Assembly: GCA_964006375.1 (NCBI GenBank)
Contig: OZ023266.1
Location: forward strand, 13,135,565-13,199,564
Direction of reading: 5' to 3'
DNA: 64,000 nucleotides
Origin: Tillus elongatus
Taxonomy: Eukaryota; Arthropoda; Insecta; Coleoptera; Cleridae
Shown: in pieces, positions 48,879 to 60,778 of the stretch
Position numbering within the stretch: the first letter of the stretch is position 1
How the letters are laid out: each line of letters begins with the position of its first letter
Made by a program: the position numbers and the translations under genes
The notes under the pieces: generated by a model
Seen by the model: only the letters and a program-made list of their open reading frames with translations
What the model was told of the DNA's origin: nothing
The model's database searches: none

Positions 48879-49961
48879 ATGTATGTCTGTTTCCTTGACT
48901 ACAACAAAGCATTTGATAGAGTCCGCCACATTCAGTTACTTGAAAGTAAAAATATAGACATGAAAGATATTAGAATATAAAATAATTTATACTACAGCCA
49001 GACGGCTAATATTAAGGTGGACAATGAACTCTCAGAAGAAGTAAAAATACAACGTGGTGTAAGGCAAGGATGTGTACTATCGCCGCTATTATTTAATCTT
49101 TACTCGGAAGAAATCATTCAGAGAGCGCTGGAAGAAACAACAATAGGACTAAAGGTCAATGGAATACCCATTAACAATATCCGGTATGCAGACGACACCA
49201 TACTCATTGCCGAAACAATTGAAGATTTGCAGAGCTTAGTAGATCAAGTAGTGACGAGTAGCGAGGAGAGCGGACTTACCTTAAATATCAAAAAGACCAA
49301 ATTTATGACCATTACAAAATCAGTTCAGCAACAGGAAAACCTATGGATCAACGGAAAACTAGTAGAGAAAGTCAGTAAGTACAGGTACCTGGGAACAACT
49401 GTCAATGAAAATAATGAGTACGCTGAAGAAATTAAATCAAGAATTGGACAATCCAGAACCATATTTAACAGAATAAGAAGCGTGTTATGCAGTAGATATC
49501 TTAACTTACAACTTAGAGTCAGAATATTGAGATGCTACGTTTTCTCGGTGTTGCTATATGAGATGGAATCATGGACGCTAAAGAAAGATATAAGTGATCG
49601 ACAGGAGGCATTTGAGATGTGGTCATATAGAAGGATCTTGAGGATAAGTTGGGTAGACATGGTAACAAATGAGCAGGTACTGGGACGAATGAGAAAAGAA
49701 AAAGAAATATTGAACACAATTAAAATAAGGAAGCTGCAATATCTGGGCCACATGATGAGAGGAGATAAATATGTATTGTTGCAGAATATTATGCAGGGAA
49801 AGATACGGGGAAAGAGAAGCAGAGGAAGAAGACGCATTTCCTGGCTAAATAACCTGAGAAAATGGTACAACTGTAGTTCCGTTGAGTTGTTGAGAGCTGC
49901 AGCATCAAAAGCGAGAATAGCCATGATGATAGCCAACCTTCTAAGAGAAGACGGCACTTGA
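48879..49961 (+). pseudogene. RTE-like LINE: RT palm and C-terminal domain
   Basis: Frame with motif A VCFLDYNKAFDRV (48885-48923), a TAA at 48978, then an open 314-codon part (49017-49961). GVRQGCVLSPLLFNLYSE is at residues 14-31 of that part, RYADDTILIAE at 56-66, YRYLGTTVNE, SVLLYEMESWTLKK and FEMWSYRRILRISW. The catalytic Asp are present. It ends IANLLREDGT followed by the GAA tail. Confidence 0.85.
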
Positions 49962-49978
49962 AGAAGAAGAAGAAGTAG

Positions 49979-50276
49979 CCAATAATCAACATACATGTTG
50001 ACTATGAAAGAGGTGTAACTTTCATCGGTTTAATACACGCTATGCAAAGTTCTGCGCAACATAAAAAATCGTTTAGCACAAAATCTGCTGTACATTCTTC
50101 GACTTGACATTCATTACATGATAATAATTGACATTTCCTGGAGCAGGATTACCTATTTCACAAAGTGTGCGAAAGGGTGCACCAACACATTATGGGCTTG
50201 TTAGTATCTAGTGGGAAACCTGCGTCAGTTTTCTTTGCCTAGCACTTCTATTTGCAGATGCATACACAAAAAGTAT
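49979..50276. other. Non-coding, no feature seen
   Basis: About 300 bp with no repeat family or frame recognised. Confidence 0.4.
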
Positions 50277-50315
50277 GGACGCAGCAAGCGCGTTGTAGCA
50301 GTGGTGATGGTGGTG
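50277..50315 (+). repeat. ACGCA-family left terminus
   Basis: AAAAAGTATGGACGCAGCAAG, then CGCGTTGTAGCAGTGG, a single left end; the matching right end was not found nearby. Confidence 0.55.
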
Positions 50316-50817
50316 GAGTCAAAACCGTGGCATGGCCTCGACACAACTGTCATAAGCCACAGATCTTTTTTGCATTTGAGGTTTAAGTTTCTTTATTAAC
50401 GTAAATATAATCTACATATACATACATATACGCACATAATTACGCATACCTACACATAACTACACGTATACGTATATTTTTACACTATTTAGATTTTTGC
50501 CTTACACTAAGTGTGTGTATATATTTTGAATGGATTTTTCTGCTGTTTTTATTTGTTTTTTGTTTCTTTTGTTTTCCAAACTGATATAAGGAGTAACAGG
50601 CACACTTTAGCGCCTAGGGGCCCATCAAGGCGTCATAGATACACATATTGAACCCCGTAGAGGAGGGATGCACATAAAGGAAAGACAGTAGGATTCTTCA
50701 TCTAATTTTTTTAATGTATACAATGTATTTTATTATAACAATAAATCTATTTGTCTTAAGAATCTATGCAACAATAGCAATACATTTTTATCTTGAAAAC
50801 TTATCCGGTATGCCTGA
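50316..50817. other. Non-coding, no gene seen
   Basis: A patch of ACATA/TACGTATA repeats near 50410-50480. AGGCACACTTTAGCGCCTAG then GGGCCCATCAAGGCG at 50599-50635 resembles 40813-40846. Confidence 0.35.
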
Positions 50818-51528
50818 TCATGCCTGCCTCATCTATGGTGTCTGGTCATGGACGGCCTCTTGGAGCGACTCTCCGAGAATGGCTTCTACGCCCAGGCGTA
50901 CGCTGATGATGGGCTGGTCTTAGTCACCGGCAAATTCCTCGGCGTCATCTGTAAGTGCATGCAAGCTGCCTGTAGCATAATTGAAAGGTGGTGTGGTGAG
51001 CTGGGACTCTCCGTAAACCCGGCAAAGACGGAGATGATTCTATTCACCAAGAAGAGGAATGTGGAGGGGTTCAGGACGCCCGTGAGGTTTGGAAAGCCTT
51101 TAGCTTTAGTGTGGGAGGTAAACTATCTGGGGGTGGTCCTGGACTCCAAATTAACATGGGGGTCGCAAATATAACAAGTAGTGAAGAAGGGAGGAGCGAC
51201 CATCTGTCAGCTGCGTCGAGTGATAGGGAGGACCTGAGGACTTAACCCTCGAATCCTTCATTGGATTTGCACTGCGATCGGCAGGCCGAGGATTCTCTAT
51301 GGGGAGTTGGTCTGGTGGTGTGGCGTAAAACAAACCACTAACAGGAAGCTGGCCAAACTTCAAAGGCTAAAAATCCTGGGTATCACAGGCGCTATGAGGA
51401 CGACACCCTCAGCCCCGCTAGAGGTCTTGCTGATGCTGCCACCGCTTCCCATCTGTATCAGAAGGGAGGCTATGGCGTCGCATCTTAGAATGCGAGACTC
51501 TGGAAACTGGTGCGGAGAGTAAGCAGCA

Positions 51529-51957
51529 ATGGGGCATGCAAGAGTCGCCAAGGATGTGGAAAAGGAAATTCCGATTTCCGCCATCAAGGTACAAAATGCT
51601 GAGGACGATATTAGGTTGACAGGGCATATACCCTCAGGGTCCCCAGTAGGGATCAATGGAGAGAAAATGAGGTTGCATTCCAGCCCGCAAGCCTGGTCTG
51701 TTTTACCGACGGATCGCTGCTGGAGGATCAACAATTCCTCCGGAGAAGGAATATACATCGAGGGCCTGGGGGTGCGCGAGAGTTATGCTCTGGGCGCATA
51801 TACCATGGCATTGGAAACGCAGATGTACGCTATCCTGTATGTGGCCAATAGACAGGATGTGAGAAGGAGCCCCGAGAAATGGGTCTACATTTGCTCGGAT
51901 AGCCAGGCGGTGCTCCGGGCAGTATACGCGACCAGAATCAGGTCAAAACTGATTTAG
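51529..51957 (+). pseudogene. RNase H domain part 1
   Basis: Open from 51529 to TAG at 51957. The EGIYIEGLGVRESY and METQMYAILY-type stretch with the catalytic Glu, and CSDSQAVLRAV with the second Asp, are in frame. The first Asp (FTDGS) is out of frame by one base, so a frameshift lies between about 51710 and 51740. Confidence 0.75.
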
Positions 51958-51999
51958 GATTGCGCTGACGCCCTCAAAGGACTAGCCAGGACAAAGGAG

Positions 52000-52488
52000 G
52001 TGCAACTGGTGTGGGTTTCGGGACACTGTGACGTAGTGGGGAATAAGGTAGCGAATAATTTCGCAAGGCTTGGTTCCTGGCAGCCGTTCTGTGGCCCGGA
52101 GCCTGCGATAGGCATAAGTAGGAAGACATTCTCTGTCGCCTTAGACAGGTGGACTGAGGAAGCTATGGAGAGGCACTGGGGGTCGGTTCTTGCCTTTAGA
52201 CAGGCGAGGGACTTCGTGGAGGAACCGGACAGAGATAAAGCTGTCTATCTACTCGGTATGAGTCGACCTACACTTCGCCGCATCCTTGGGGTGCTGACAG
52301 GCCACTGCGCCCTTAGAAGACACCTCACATTGATAGGCGTAGAGAGGGATCCCATTTGCCATGAGTGCGGCGAGGATAACGAAACGTCTTACCACTACCT
52401 GTGTGAATGTGAGGCTTTTGGGGGTCTTACAGCAGAATTGCTCGGCTCGAGGTCTCTGCAGAGGAATCAGGTAATATATCGTAATTGA
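52000..52488 (+). pseudogene. RNase H end and C-terminal zinc-binding block
   Basis: 162 codons: VQLVWVSGHCDVVGNKVANN (end of RNase H with the GH/GN motif), then RPTLRRILGVLTGHCALRRH and the C-x2-C...H-x4-C type block DPICHECGEDNETSYHYLCE. It ends in frame at 52488. It continues the preceding frame after the TAG at 51955. Confidence 0.78.
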
Positions 52489-52490
52489 TA

Positions 52491-53046
52491 TTTACCTGCT
52501 TATAATATTTCTGCTTCCAACTTTGTAAGCTAGGAAAACAGCCATTATTCGGGAGTAAGTAATTAAAGCCTACTTAACTCCCGAGAACTCTACGAGATAT
52601 TATAACTTTTGACCCCTGGCTATAGTTTTCTTCTCCATTTGAGCTCCCTTATGACAAGGCTGTTATAAAACAGTAACTTCGTGGTGTTATACGAGGGCCT
52701 TAGCAGAAGTGCTCACGGGGATCTGACCTCGTCATATTTAATAGGGAATAAAGATGGCGCCCGAGGATATTTAGGTCACGCCCGAATGACGGATTGGCAA
52801 CCTATCCGTCGGGCCTCTGCTTAGCCGGGGCATCACAAACTGACGGTACAGATAAAGGAGCTTCCACCTTCAAAGATGAGAAAAACACTGAATATTATTC
52901 TGGCGGCCAAGGCCTATTATAAGATTGAGGATTTTTTAGCTGATAAGTTGTAATCCTTATTTTTTATGTTTTTTTTTAATTGTTGACGTGTTCTACAAGT
53001 TTTGTAATGTATTGATCGTGCGAATATATATATTATTATATTATGT

Positions 53047-53049
<3 letters not shown>
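52491..53049 (+). other. Probable 3' untranslated part of the RNase H LINE
   Basis: Moderately G+C-rich sequence up to about 52950, where it becomes T-rich. It has no independent gene. A 25-codon frame MRKTLNIILAAKAYYK... starts at 52876 and is unassigned. Confidence 0.4.

Positions 53050-53119
<70 letters not shown>
53050..53119. repeat. (TA)n array at dispersed-repeat position
   Basis: About 70 bp of TA repeat followed by CATATAAAAATTGAAACTTA then CCCCACGGATATGGG, the outer side of a reverse (TA)n-core repeat. Confidence 0.95.
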
Positions 53120-53126
<7 letters not shown>

Positions 53127-53215
53127 AAATTGAAACTTACCCCACGGATATGGGTTCAAGTGTGCTTAGTTTGTGCTGATTTATTTGGCGAGACCGAAGT
53201 TTTTAGACGAAAATT
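53120..53215 (-). repeat. (TA)n-core dispersed repeat, reverse fragment
   Basis: TTGAAACTTACCCCACGGAT ... GACGAAAATTCGCTAAAAAG matches, reversed, the outer part of the copy at 37512. Confidence 0.55.
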
Positions 53216-54092
53216 CGCTAAAAAGACAAATCTTTATATTCCAATGTTTTATATCGTGGTTCATTAAACAACTTTTCAATCCTCATTGCAAAAACACCTT
53301 TACATCTGTAGGATAATATATTATTCATGCGATCCTTTGGCGTCTAACCGAATTTGAATTGGTAAAGAGCGATAAATGCATTAAGCATCTGACATACTTT
53401 AGTCTTAGCGGATCGATAGGAAAGTCGTCAACGGTGTTTACTGGATTGTTACGGGGCTATAAACATTTATGATAGCGTCACTATTAAAACCATGCAGACA
53501 TTAGAGATGGAGAGACTGGAAAGAGATACAAGAGAAATGTGAAAGATAGAGACGGGAGAACATGAGAAATGGATTTTATTACCCTGTCTATGCATGTATT
53601 TTTATATGACAGCTACGAGAGGCCGTTACTGTACTTTTAGTCCAGTAATACTATGCATTTATCTGATGCGAAGGAGCTCTGAAATTGCGAGTGGTATTAT
53701 GGATGTACGGTGATAAATTTTTCTACTGATCACTCACTGTCTACTGCAAACTGTGCCGAAGCTAAAAATGATATGAGAGAGTCAAGGATATAGTGCACGG
53801 TAAGTTTATATGAAATATCATTAAGAAAATTCATAAACAGATAGGTAACGATGGTGGAACTTTCGGAATTTTTTTTTAGAAATGAACTAAGTCCCAATTT
53901 TAATATGTATGTATGTGTTGAAAATTAGATATCATGTTTGCATGTTACCCTTGTGTTTTGTTGTTTTAATGATAGTTTTGTTATTATTGATACCAACAGT
54001 GTAGTTTGACAGATAGAATAAATAAATTGTTATAATGTTAGAGCTACATATTTCTTATAGTTATAGTGAATAGTGAAAGACTAGTTCTAACA
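53216..54092. other. Non-coding, no gene seen
   Basis: AAAATTCATAAACAGATAGGTAACGATGG near 53830 is a partial match to the outer part of the (TA)n-core repeats. Nothing else recognised. Confidence 0.4.

Positions 54093-54159
<67 letters not shown>
54093..54159. repeat. (TA)n microsatellite
   Basis: About 67 bp of TA repeat, then CAGTGGGAAACACACTTG. Not clearly inside a dispersed-repeat copy. Confidence 0.95.
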
Positions 54160-54162
<3 letters not shown>

Positions 54163-54939
54163 TGGGAAACACACTTGTGGAATGAAATTGATTATCAGCA
54201 AAAAACAGTTTTTGTTGAAAACGCTGAGACACGTGAAGTTTAGTTTGTCGAACATTATCTTATAATCGTAGTTAAAAACAATAAACTTCCACCATTTTAC
54301 GCCCACCACTTTACCTTTTTTTTTAATAGCAACCCTACATTTTTTCATCGCAATTCGATGGATCACACTTTTCTGAATGCGGTGTATGGTCTAATATTAC
54401 GGTTTTGAATAGAAGGTGGAAATTTAATACCGGAATATTAAAACTAAACAGTTTATCCTGAAATTCAAATTTTAAAAATAAACTTAATAAAAACGTCCCT
54501 TTCTTCATTCGCTTGCACACAACGAAATAATCTGCTCTGGAATTCTTCACTGACTTTTATCTTAAATGTATTATCTTGTCTTTTATATAAAACGTACTAC
54601 TACCATTAATCGTTTCTTATTAACTACCAATTTTTGCAGTGTGAAAGGTGAAATTTAACAGTTCTGTTTTATTTTGTTGTGTATTGTGTTAAATGCACGG
54701 TCTCCTAATAAATTAGTCGTAATTTTGTTCCGAAAACTTCAATTAATTTTTGGTCTAATAATGCGATACTTAAATGAAACTCTGCGAGCAGAAATATTAG
54801 TGATGATTGGGTACGTGGTATGTGCACAAGTTGTTAACCTATTTAATGAAAAACATCCAGATTTGCCCCTATTAACCCAGGGAATTGTGTCTAAGATACA
54901 TTCACAGTTTCGTCATTATGGACAGATTAAACTACTGCC
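54160..54939. other. Possible old mariner N-terminal trace, otherwise empty
   Basis: A plus-strand frame at 54674-54967 contains RYLNETLRAEILVMIGYVVC and VNLFNEKHPDLPLLTQGIVS. This resembles the N-terminus of the mariner-like proteins at 709-2342 (MAELSKKLRIDILVMLGYGD) and 42945-43184 (LFNERHPNR). No further transposase follows before the (TA)n-core repeat at 54940, so it is a short remnant. Confidence 0.5.
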
Positions 54940-54969
54940 TATATTCAGGGTCAGTTTCAATTTTTAATT

Positions 54970-55057
<88 letters not shown>

Positions 55058-55523
55058 CCAACCGATAATTTAAAAAAATAATTAACCGAATTTGATAAAA
55101 CTCGGTAAGTGCATTTCTTTTATTAATAACTTGGATGAGTTCGTTAGTGAGGAAAATCGGACAAGGTTTTCCGGTAAAATTCTGAGTTTTCTTTAAAAAA
55201 AAATTATCCGAAAATTACAAAGCTATTTTAATGAAATTTTGTGTATATGTTGCTTTGAGAAATACCTTACTTCATTCCAAAACTCAACTTTGTAAGTTCA
55301 TAGAAAATTGAGTTTTTAAAATTTTAAGTTTTCTTTTGAAAAAAATTTTTTTCTCAGAAAATTAAAAATTTATTTTAATGATATTTGGCGAATATGTTGC
55401 CTTGGAAAAGGTTTTACTATATACCAAAATTCAACTTTCTAAGTTTATCGAAACTTGGGTTATCCAAGTTTGAAGTATTTAGTAAAAATTCACTACCATA
55501 ACGCACTTGCTGCGTCCGGAACT
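54940..55523 (+). repeat. (TA)n-core repeat ending in an ACGCA terminus
   Basis: ATTCAGGGTCAGTTTCAATT, (TA)n (54972-55055), CCAACCGATAATTTAAAAAA and AACTTGGATGAGTTCGTTAG, then two internal near-duplicates (AAATTATCCGAAAATTACAA and AAATTTTTTTCTCAGAAAAT). It ends AAAAATTCACTACCATAACG then CACTTGCTGCGTCCGGA (55487-55523). This links the large repeat with the ACGCA-end family. Confidence 0.72.
54972..55055. repeat. (TA)n array inside dispersed repeat
   Basis: About 84 bp of TA repeat at the fixed internal position. Confidence 0.95.
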
Positions 55524-56604
55524 TCTTTTACATATCTATATGTATAATTCTTTAGTCCGTTGATTGTTAGCACTAATAAAGTATTACTATTAATTAAAAT
55601 CTGCAGAGGTTGCTGTTTATTGTAGTTAAGATAAATGAAAATGTGTTTTTTATTTGAAGCCAAATTAAAGATGAAACAACTGAAGCAAAACAAAAACACC
55701 TAAAGGGTTATTAATAATGGTTTAGGAAAGCCATTGTTTAATGATTAAACACCATTTACGCATTCTGAAAAAGCATATTGGGCGGTAGGGTGAAAACTTG
55801 TTGACATTGAATGGTATTTTGTGTAGGAGATTATACGTAGTTTCCTTGCTGTAAACAAGCTCCAGTTTGATTGGTAATGGCGTTAAATTAAATTTTATAG
55901 GATAAAGAGAGATTGCAGTTAGCACATTTACCGAAATAACCAAGGGGTATTTAAGAAATCGTACACACTACTGAAAAAACTTCCAAGCTTCTAAAATGTT
56001 AATTGATGCATTTTAATGGTACTGAATTAGAGGCTGCTCCTAAAGATTTCTTAGATTCGAAGAAAAAATATCTATACTGAAATTTTTCGTTAAATTATTT
56101 TAGGTATACAGGATGTACAGTCTGGAATTTATGCGATACATATATCAAGGACCACAGACTAGGTTTTTCTGAAATTGTGCAGGCGAGTTAACTTTTTGGT
56201 TAACACAATTACTATTATAAATAATATCTATTTGACTTTGACGTATACAATAGTCATAAATACCACAATAAAAATATCAAGGTAAATGTGATATAGTACG
56301 TAAAGTGCTTAGACCAAACTGTAATGATCTAGTGAATGATGCTATAACGATTGTCAGTCTCTTTATACTTTTCTGGCCAGGGCGTTGTCGACTGTCGTTT
56401 ACATCTTTCCTGAATGGCTGGTGTTTTTTCTAGGTCACTTAGCTACTCTTTTGTTCATTATATTAATTTTATACTCAGGTGTCTATTGTTTGTTCGTGGG
56501 ATCGCTTATTAAGTATTTTTCTTTGTTAATTGTATTACAAATCTGCATAATTAGGTAGATTTGAAATTTTTAAATTACTTTCCATGTACTGTTAAACGTA
56601 TAAA
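55524..56604. other. Non-coding, no gene seen
   Basis: About 1.1 kb, A+T-rich, frames up to 73 codons without resemblance to any family. Confidence 0.4.
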
Positions 56605-56670
56605 TATACTTTTAAAGAACACAATCACCACACACATTTTTAATGATCTGACGATCATTTCGCTAATAAA
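56605..56670. repeat. Foldback MITE, single arm
   Basis: AAAGAACACAATCACCACAC ... GATCTGACGATCATTTCGCT matches the left arm of the MITE at 30290-30366. Confidence 0.6.
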
Positions 56671-56789
56671 TTGTTCTTTGTATAATTTTATAAATTATAC
56701 AATAAATTTATATATTCAGATTTATATGTATACTTACCTATAGTAAATATTTTATCACTTTCATGTTTGATACACTGTTTTTAGTGAAT

Positions 56790-56907
56790 TTTCATTAAGA
56801 AAATTCACTAATAGAGAGGTATCGATGGTGAGACTTTCGGAAAATTTCTTCAAATGAGCGCGAATTGGGGCCTTTGGAACCCATTTCCATGGTCAGTTAT
56901 CAGATAA

Positions 56908-56990
<83 letters not shown>
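56790..56990 (+). repeat. (TA)n-core dispersed repeat, outer part and array
   Basis: AGTGAATTTTCATTAAGAAA then ATTCACTAATAGAGAGG, TTCAAATGAGCGCGAATTGG, CATGGTCAGTTATCAG, then (TA)n (56911-56990). After the array the sequence changes, so the inner part is missing. Confidence 0.68.
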
Positions 56991-56993
<3 letters not shown>

Positions 56994-57138
56994 CCAGATA
57001 TAAGTAAATTATATGTGCTAATGGATTGACTAAAACATCAGCACATTCTTTCAGCAGCCTTACTGGAATCTCGTCAGAACTTCCTGAATTGGTGTTTCCA
57101 AGATCAGATTGTTTTGTTTACTTCACTTTCATGGGCGG

Positions 57139-57139
57139 A

Positions 57140-57213
<74 letters not shown>

Positions 57214-57330
57214 CCAACCGAAAACTCAATAAATACTTCACTGATTTAAACCAAATATGGAAATTACCCTTATTTTGCTAATGGCTTGGATGAGTTCGTT
57301 CATCAAATCGTAACGGCCAATTTTTCTGAA
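57139..57330 (+). repeat. (TA)n-core dispersed repeat, array and inner part
   Basis: (TA)n (57139-57205), then GTATGTATCCAACCGAAAACTC and TGGCTTGGATGAGTTCGTTC. This is the inner part that the neighbouring copy at 56790 lacks; the two may be pieces of one repeat separated by about 150 bp. Confidence 0.65.
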
Positions 57331-58536
57331 TAAAAAATTAAAAAATATTTTTTTAAACGCAATATCTCTCAAATTATCTAAGTGATTGAAACGAAAATTC
57401 ACAACTTAAGATAACATAGACAGATGTGGTTGTGTACCAATTTTCAAGTGGTTTTATCAAAGGAAAATAAAGTAACTCGAAATGAATAATAAAATAATCC
57501 TCGACATCACTTCAGATTCTGTAATGCAATATCTACAATGTTAGGCAGAGACAGTTGACGTTATTTGTACTGCTATGCTATTTAACTAAACCATAGATAA
57601 AAATCTAAACAATAGAAGTTATGGCAAGATGTCAGACTGGAGAACATTGTGTGACATACGACAGGGACGCCATCTCGGTGCAAGACGAGGTAGTATGTTG
57701 TCACGACAGCTCTAGTTTCCAAAAAAAAAAAATAGATATAGACTGTATAAAATGTACAACCAACTAACAATTTTGTAAATTGTCAGCCTTGGACCGTTTC
57801 TTTCCTAATACCAGGATAAAGTTTTGCGTCCAAAAGCGCTTAATTTCAGCATGCGAATGTATACTAATAAATAAAAAATTTCATGAAAGTGATTCAATTG
57901 GTTCAATCTAGAACGACGTGTCATTATATAAAAATATTAAGCTTCCCATTCTTCACGTTCACGGTATTTAAAATGAAAAACCATCTCGCTCTCTCTTCTA
58001 GTTTAGTCTGACCACACGTAGCTATTCACAGAGAAGCGTGTACGCTCTGCGCATCACATAACCTCGAAATCGACTCCGCTGATGGTAATTACCAATATCT
58101 TATTAGAATCTTATAATATGAAACAACTAGGTACCTATACTCTGAGGTTAATACAAATAGTAGGTAAATAATAACCCAACTTTAATTTTAACTTAACTTT
58201 AACACAATGACTGTAGTAGTATATTATGATTGTAACATCCAATGAAACAATTATGAAAGTGATAGGTAAACTGCATGTAGATTGTAGATATTTGTATGTA
58301 TTACCTAGTGAACTCTATACAGAATTCACTGGTAGGTATTACCAAAGTGAAATAAAATTATTTCAAAGAGAAATATACCTACCTTAAAGTAATACAGTAA
58401 GTACTTAAAATATATAGGTAGGTACTACAAAGTACATACATCCCTAGTTAAAATTACACAAACAGATGTTTAGGTTAAGTTATTAAAATTTTAATTTCAA
58501 AATTGTGTATTGTTTATATTTATTTTATTTTCAAAA
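57331..58536. other. Non-coding, no gene seen
   Basis: About 1.2 kb. A patch of short TAGGTA-type repeats lies near 58120-58440. No family resemblance. Confidence 0.4.
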
Positions 58537-58915
58537 AGTATGGATACAGCAATAGTAAATAAGTGTTGAAAAGAGTTCAGGTGCGTTATGATAGCAAATT
58601 TACATAAAAATATTTCAAATGGTGATAACCCAATTTCCCATTAACCTAGAATCTTCAGTTTTGATACATAGTAAAACCTATATAAAAGCAGCGTGGATAC
58701 TGAATTTTAAAAATAGCACAATGAGCTTCACAGATAATTACAAATTGGTTTTCAAAAACCTTTTTTGTTATTTTGTTTGTAGAAATTGGTTCGATTGAGT
58801 TGATTAAAATCGATCATACAAGCGATTAATATGAAAAAATACTTACCCGATGCCCATAATTTCAAAGATACATTCCGTTTGTAAATAAAAATTAAATTTT
58901 CGGTAAATATGCAGA
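58537..58915 (+). mobile_element. 0.6-kb TIR element, 5' portion
   Basis: TATGGATACAGCAATAGTAA ... GGTGCGTTATGATAGCAAAT, ATTTCCCATTAACCTAGAAT, CACAATGAGCTTCACAGATA and ATACATTCCGTTTGTAAATA are shared, in order, with 59457-59830. The 3' part is replaced by unrelated sequence after about 58915. Confidence 0.65.
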
Positions 58916-59456
58916 TTAGCACATGGGAGGTGTTTAGAAAAATATTTTTATAAATATGCTTAGGACCCTCTTTAGATGCCCAAACCACAAGAAAAATTTC
59001 TTCCAAACAGCCTACAAGAAAGTTACGGGACCAAGAGTGCATAGGGGTGCTGGGCGGAGAAGAATATCAAAATTATAAATGTGAGCGGAAAGTGCGACAG
59101 AAACAGTTTAGTTGGACCTCTTTAAGCTGCCTTTATCTTATTTTGCAGCTATACTTCCTTAAAATCCTGTTTACCGTGCGCATAACCTCCATATTCACCG
59201 CAGGTCTCGTAACATTCTTAGGGGTTGCTCCAAAGGAATATTTATTGTTTACATTGTTCTTGTTTATGCAGTGAAGGTCGTTGTAGGCTTGCAGAATGGG
59301 AAGAAGAACCCCCGCGACGAAGCAGCGAATCAAGATTTTCAAGTTATGTTTAAATTGTTATCTCAGTTCATTTTTTTTTTTAAATATTTTTCCAAAAATG
59401 ATGTTGAGGTTGCCTTCTTCGTCAGTCTTACATAGCTGCAATATTTCATCATTTTC
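58916..59456. other. Non-coding, no gene seen
   Basis: Unique sequence between two copies of the 0.6-kb TIR element; frames up to 96 codons have no domain features. Confidence 0.4.
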
Positions 59457-60065
59457 AAAAAGTATGGATACTGCAACCGTGTTGTAAAGGGCGTGGGTGT
59501 AGCAGGTATCTTATGGTGGAAAAATTTCGTAAAAATATTTCGAATCCGATAGCTCATTAAATTTCCCATTAGGCTAGAATCTGCAATCTTTAACCATAGT
59601 AACACCTATGTAAGCGCACCGTGGGTACTAAATTAAAGAAAAATAACATAACGAGCTTCGCGGATAACTACAAACTTATTTTAGAAAACGTTTTTTGTTA
59701 TCTATTGTTGACTAAAACCAAACTATCCAAGCAATTAATAAGGAAAAATAACTGCCATATTTATAATTTGACAGGTACATTCCCATTGTAAATAATTAAT
59801 TTTTTCCTGAAAAACTTTTGTAACTTTAACGAAATTTGTAACACAATTTTCTTACAGTAGTACTCTTGCAGTACTTAAAGACCAAATTTTAATTTTTCAA
59901 CTCCATATAAAACATAATTTTTTTCAAATAGTCGCTAACTGGGACTCTAAAACCGATCTCCAAGGTCCATTTAAATTTAAAGAATCAGTTTTAATAATAT
60001 ATTTTACTAATAGTGTACAATTCTTATTAAAATTCACTACTATAACGTCCTTCTGCGTCCAGAAC
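59457..60065 (+). mobile_element. 0.6-kb TIR element, complete copy
   Basis: The left end (AAAAGTATGGATACTGCAAC) and right end (CACTACTATAACGTCCTTCTGCGTCCAGAACTTTT) are diverged versions of the ACGCA-family ends. The interior is non-coding. The 5' part is repeated at 58537 and the 3' part (TCGCTAACTGGGACTCTAAA ... TAGTGTACAATTCTTATTAA) at 17651-17784. Confidence 0.65.
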
Positions 60066-60714
60066 TTTTTGTTATATTGTTATTCACATTTATATTTTGA
60101 TCTGCAACGAAGATTTTTGATTATAACGTTGTCTATAACTATCTAGCTATAAAATATCTCCCTACTAATAAAAAAGTTGCTAAATCATGTTAGAATGAGG
60201 CTACTCACACCATATTGAAAGGTTTTTGAAAAAAACAGAATCCCTTTTTTATAAAATCTTCCTAATTAAAAAGAATGTGCTCTTTTTATAAAAATATTTA
60301 GTCAGCTAGTAACAAAAAATTCTACCTTTGCATAAAAAATTTAAACAGGACATTAAAGAGTACAAGAATAAATTCTCATAATCAATAATACATACTTCAG
60401 TACCTAACGAACTAAATAAATAATACAAAATTTGATTGATTTGACAACAATAAAAATTGTGTGTCCCGGAAATTTAAAAAGAATATTAAAAATAAACAAT
60501 GAATATCGCAGTTAGATGGACATGTTGACCTAAATCAACAAAATCCGAAACAAGCGCTTACAATAATTTAGTTCCTGGCAGTGCATGGAATAAAAAGATA
60601 ATAAATACAGAACGACCTGTCTTCATGTATCATAGAGATCAGCGACTGTAAAAAACGGTGATATATATTAACTAACAGAAGGGGGATGGAGTTTTGTTAT
60701 AGCTCTCTCTCTCC
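60066..60714. other. Non-coding, no gene seen
   Basis: A+T-rich, no repeat family or frame recognised. Confidence 0.4.
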
Positions 60715-60778
60715 CTCCCTCTCCCTCTCCCTCTCCCTCTCCCTCTCCCTCTCCCTCTCCCTCTCCCTCTCCCTCTCT
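60715..60778. repeat. (CTCCCT)n hexanucleotide repeat
   Basis: About 64 bp of CTCCCT units preceded by a short CT run. Confidence 0.95.

Larger units (their letters stand above)
48149..49978 (+). mobile_element. RTE-like LINE, RT nearly intact
   Basis: Plus strand, about 1.83 kb. Coding sequence starts at the 5' edge (ETNIHSEIRKRIRKAKEKWY) and stays in one frame through linker, RT and C-terminal domain to 49961, broken only by TAA at 48789 and TAA at 48978. The GAAGAAGAAGAAGAAG tail at 49962-49977 is the 3' end. It is 5'-truncated with no endonuclease. It is the least damaged RTE-like copy in the window. Confidence 0.9.
50818..52490 (+). mobile_element. RNase H-bearing LINE (LOA/R1-like), 5'-truncated
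   Basis: Plus strand, clearly G+C-richer than its surroundings. RT part: LWCLVMDGLLERLSE and AQAYADDGLVLVTG near 50830-50935, RWCGELGLSVNPAKTEMILF, NYLGVVLDSKLTW. RNase H part: FTDGS (readable in a shifted frame near 51698), ETQMYAILYVAN, YICSDSQAVLRAVYATR and VSGHCDVVGNKVANNFARLG. C-terminal Cys/His block: CHECGEDNETSYHYLCEC near 52360-52413. Stops at 51172, near 51235, 51520 and 51955 and a frameshift near 51710 disable it. LINEs of the LOA and R1/I groups carry RNase H; which group is not certain. Confidence 0.82.
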
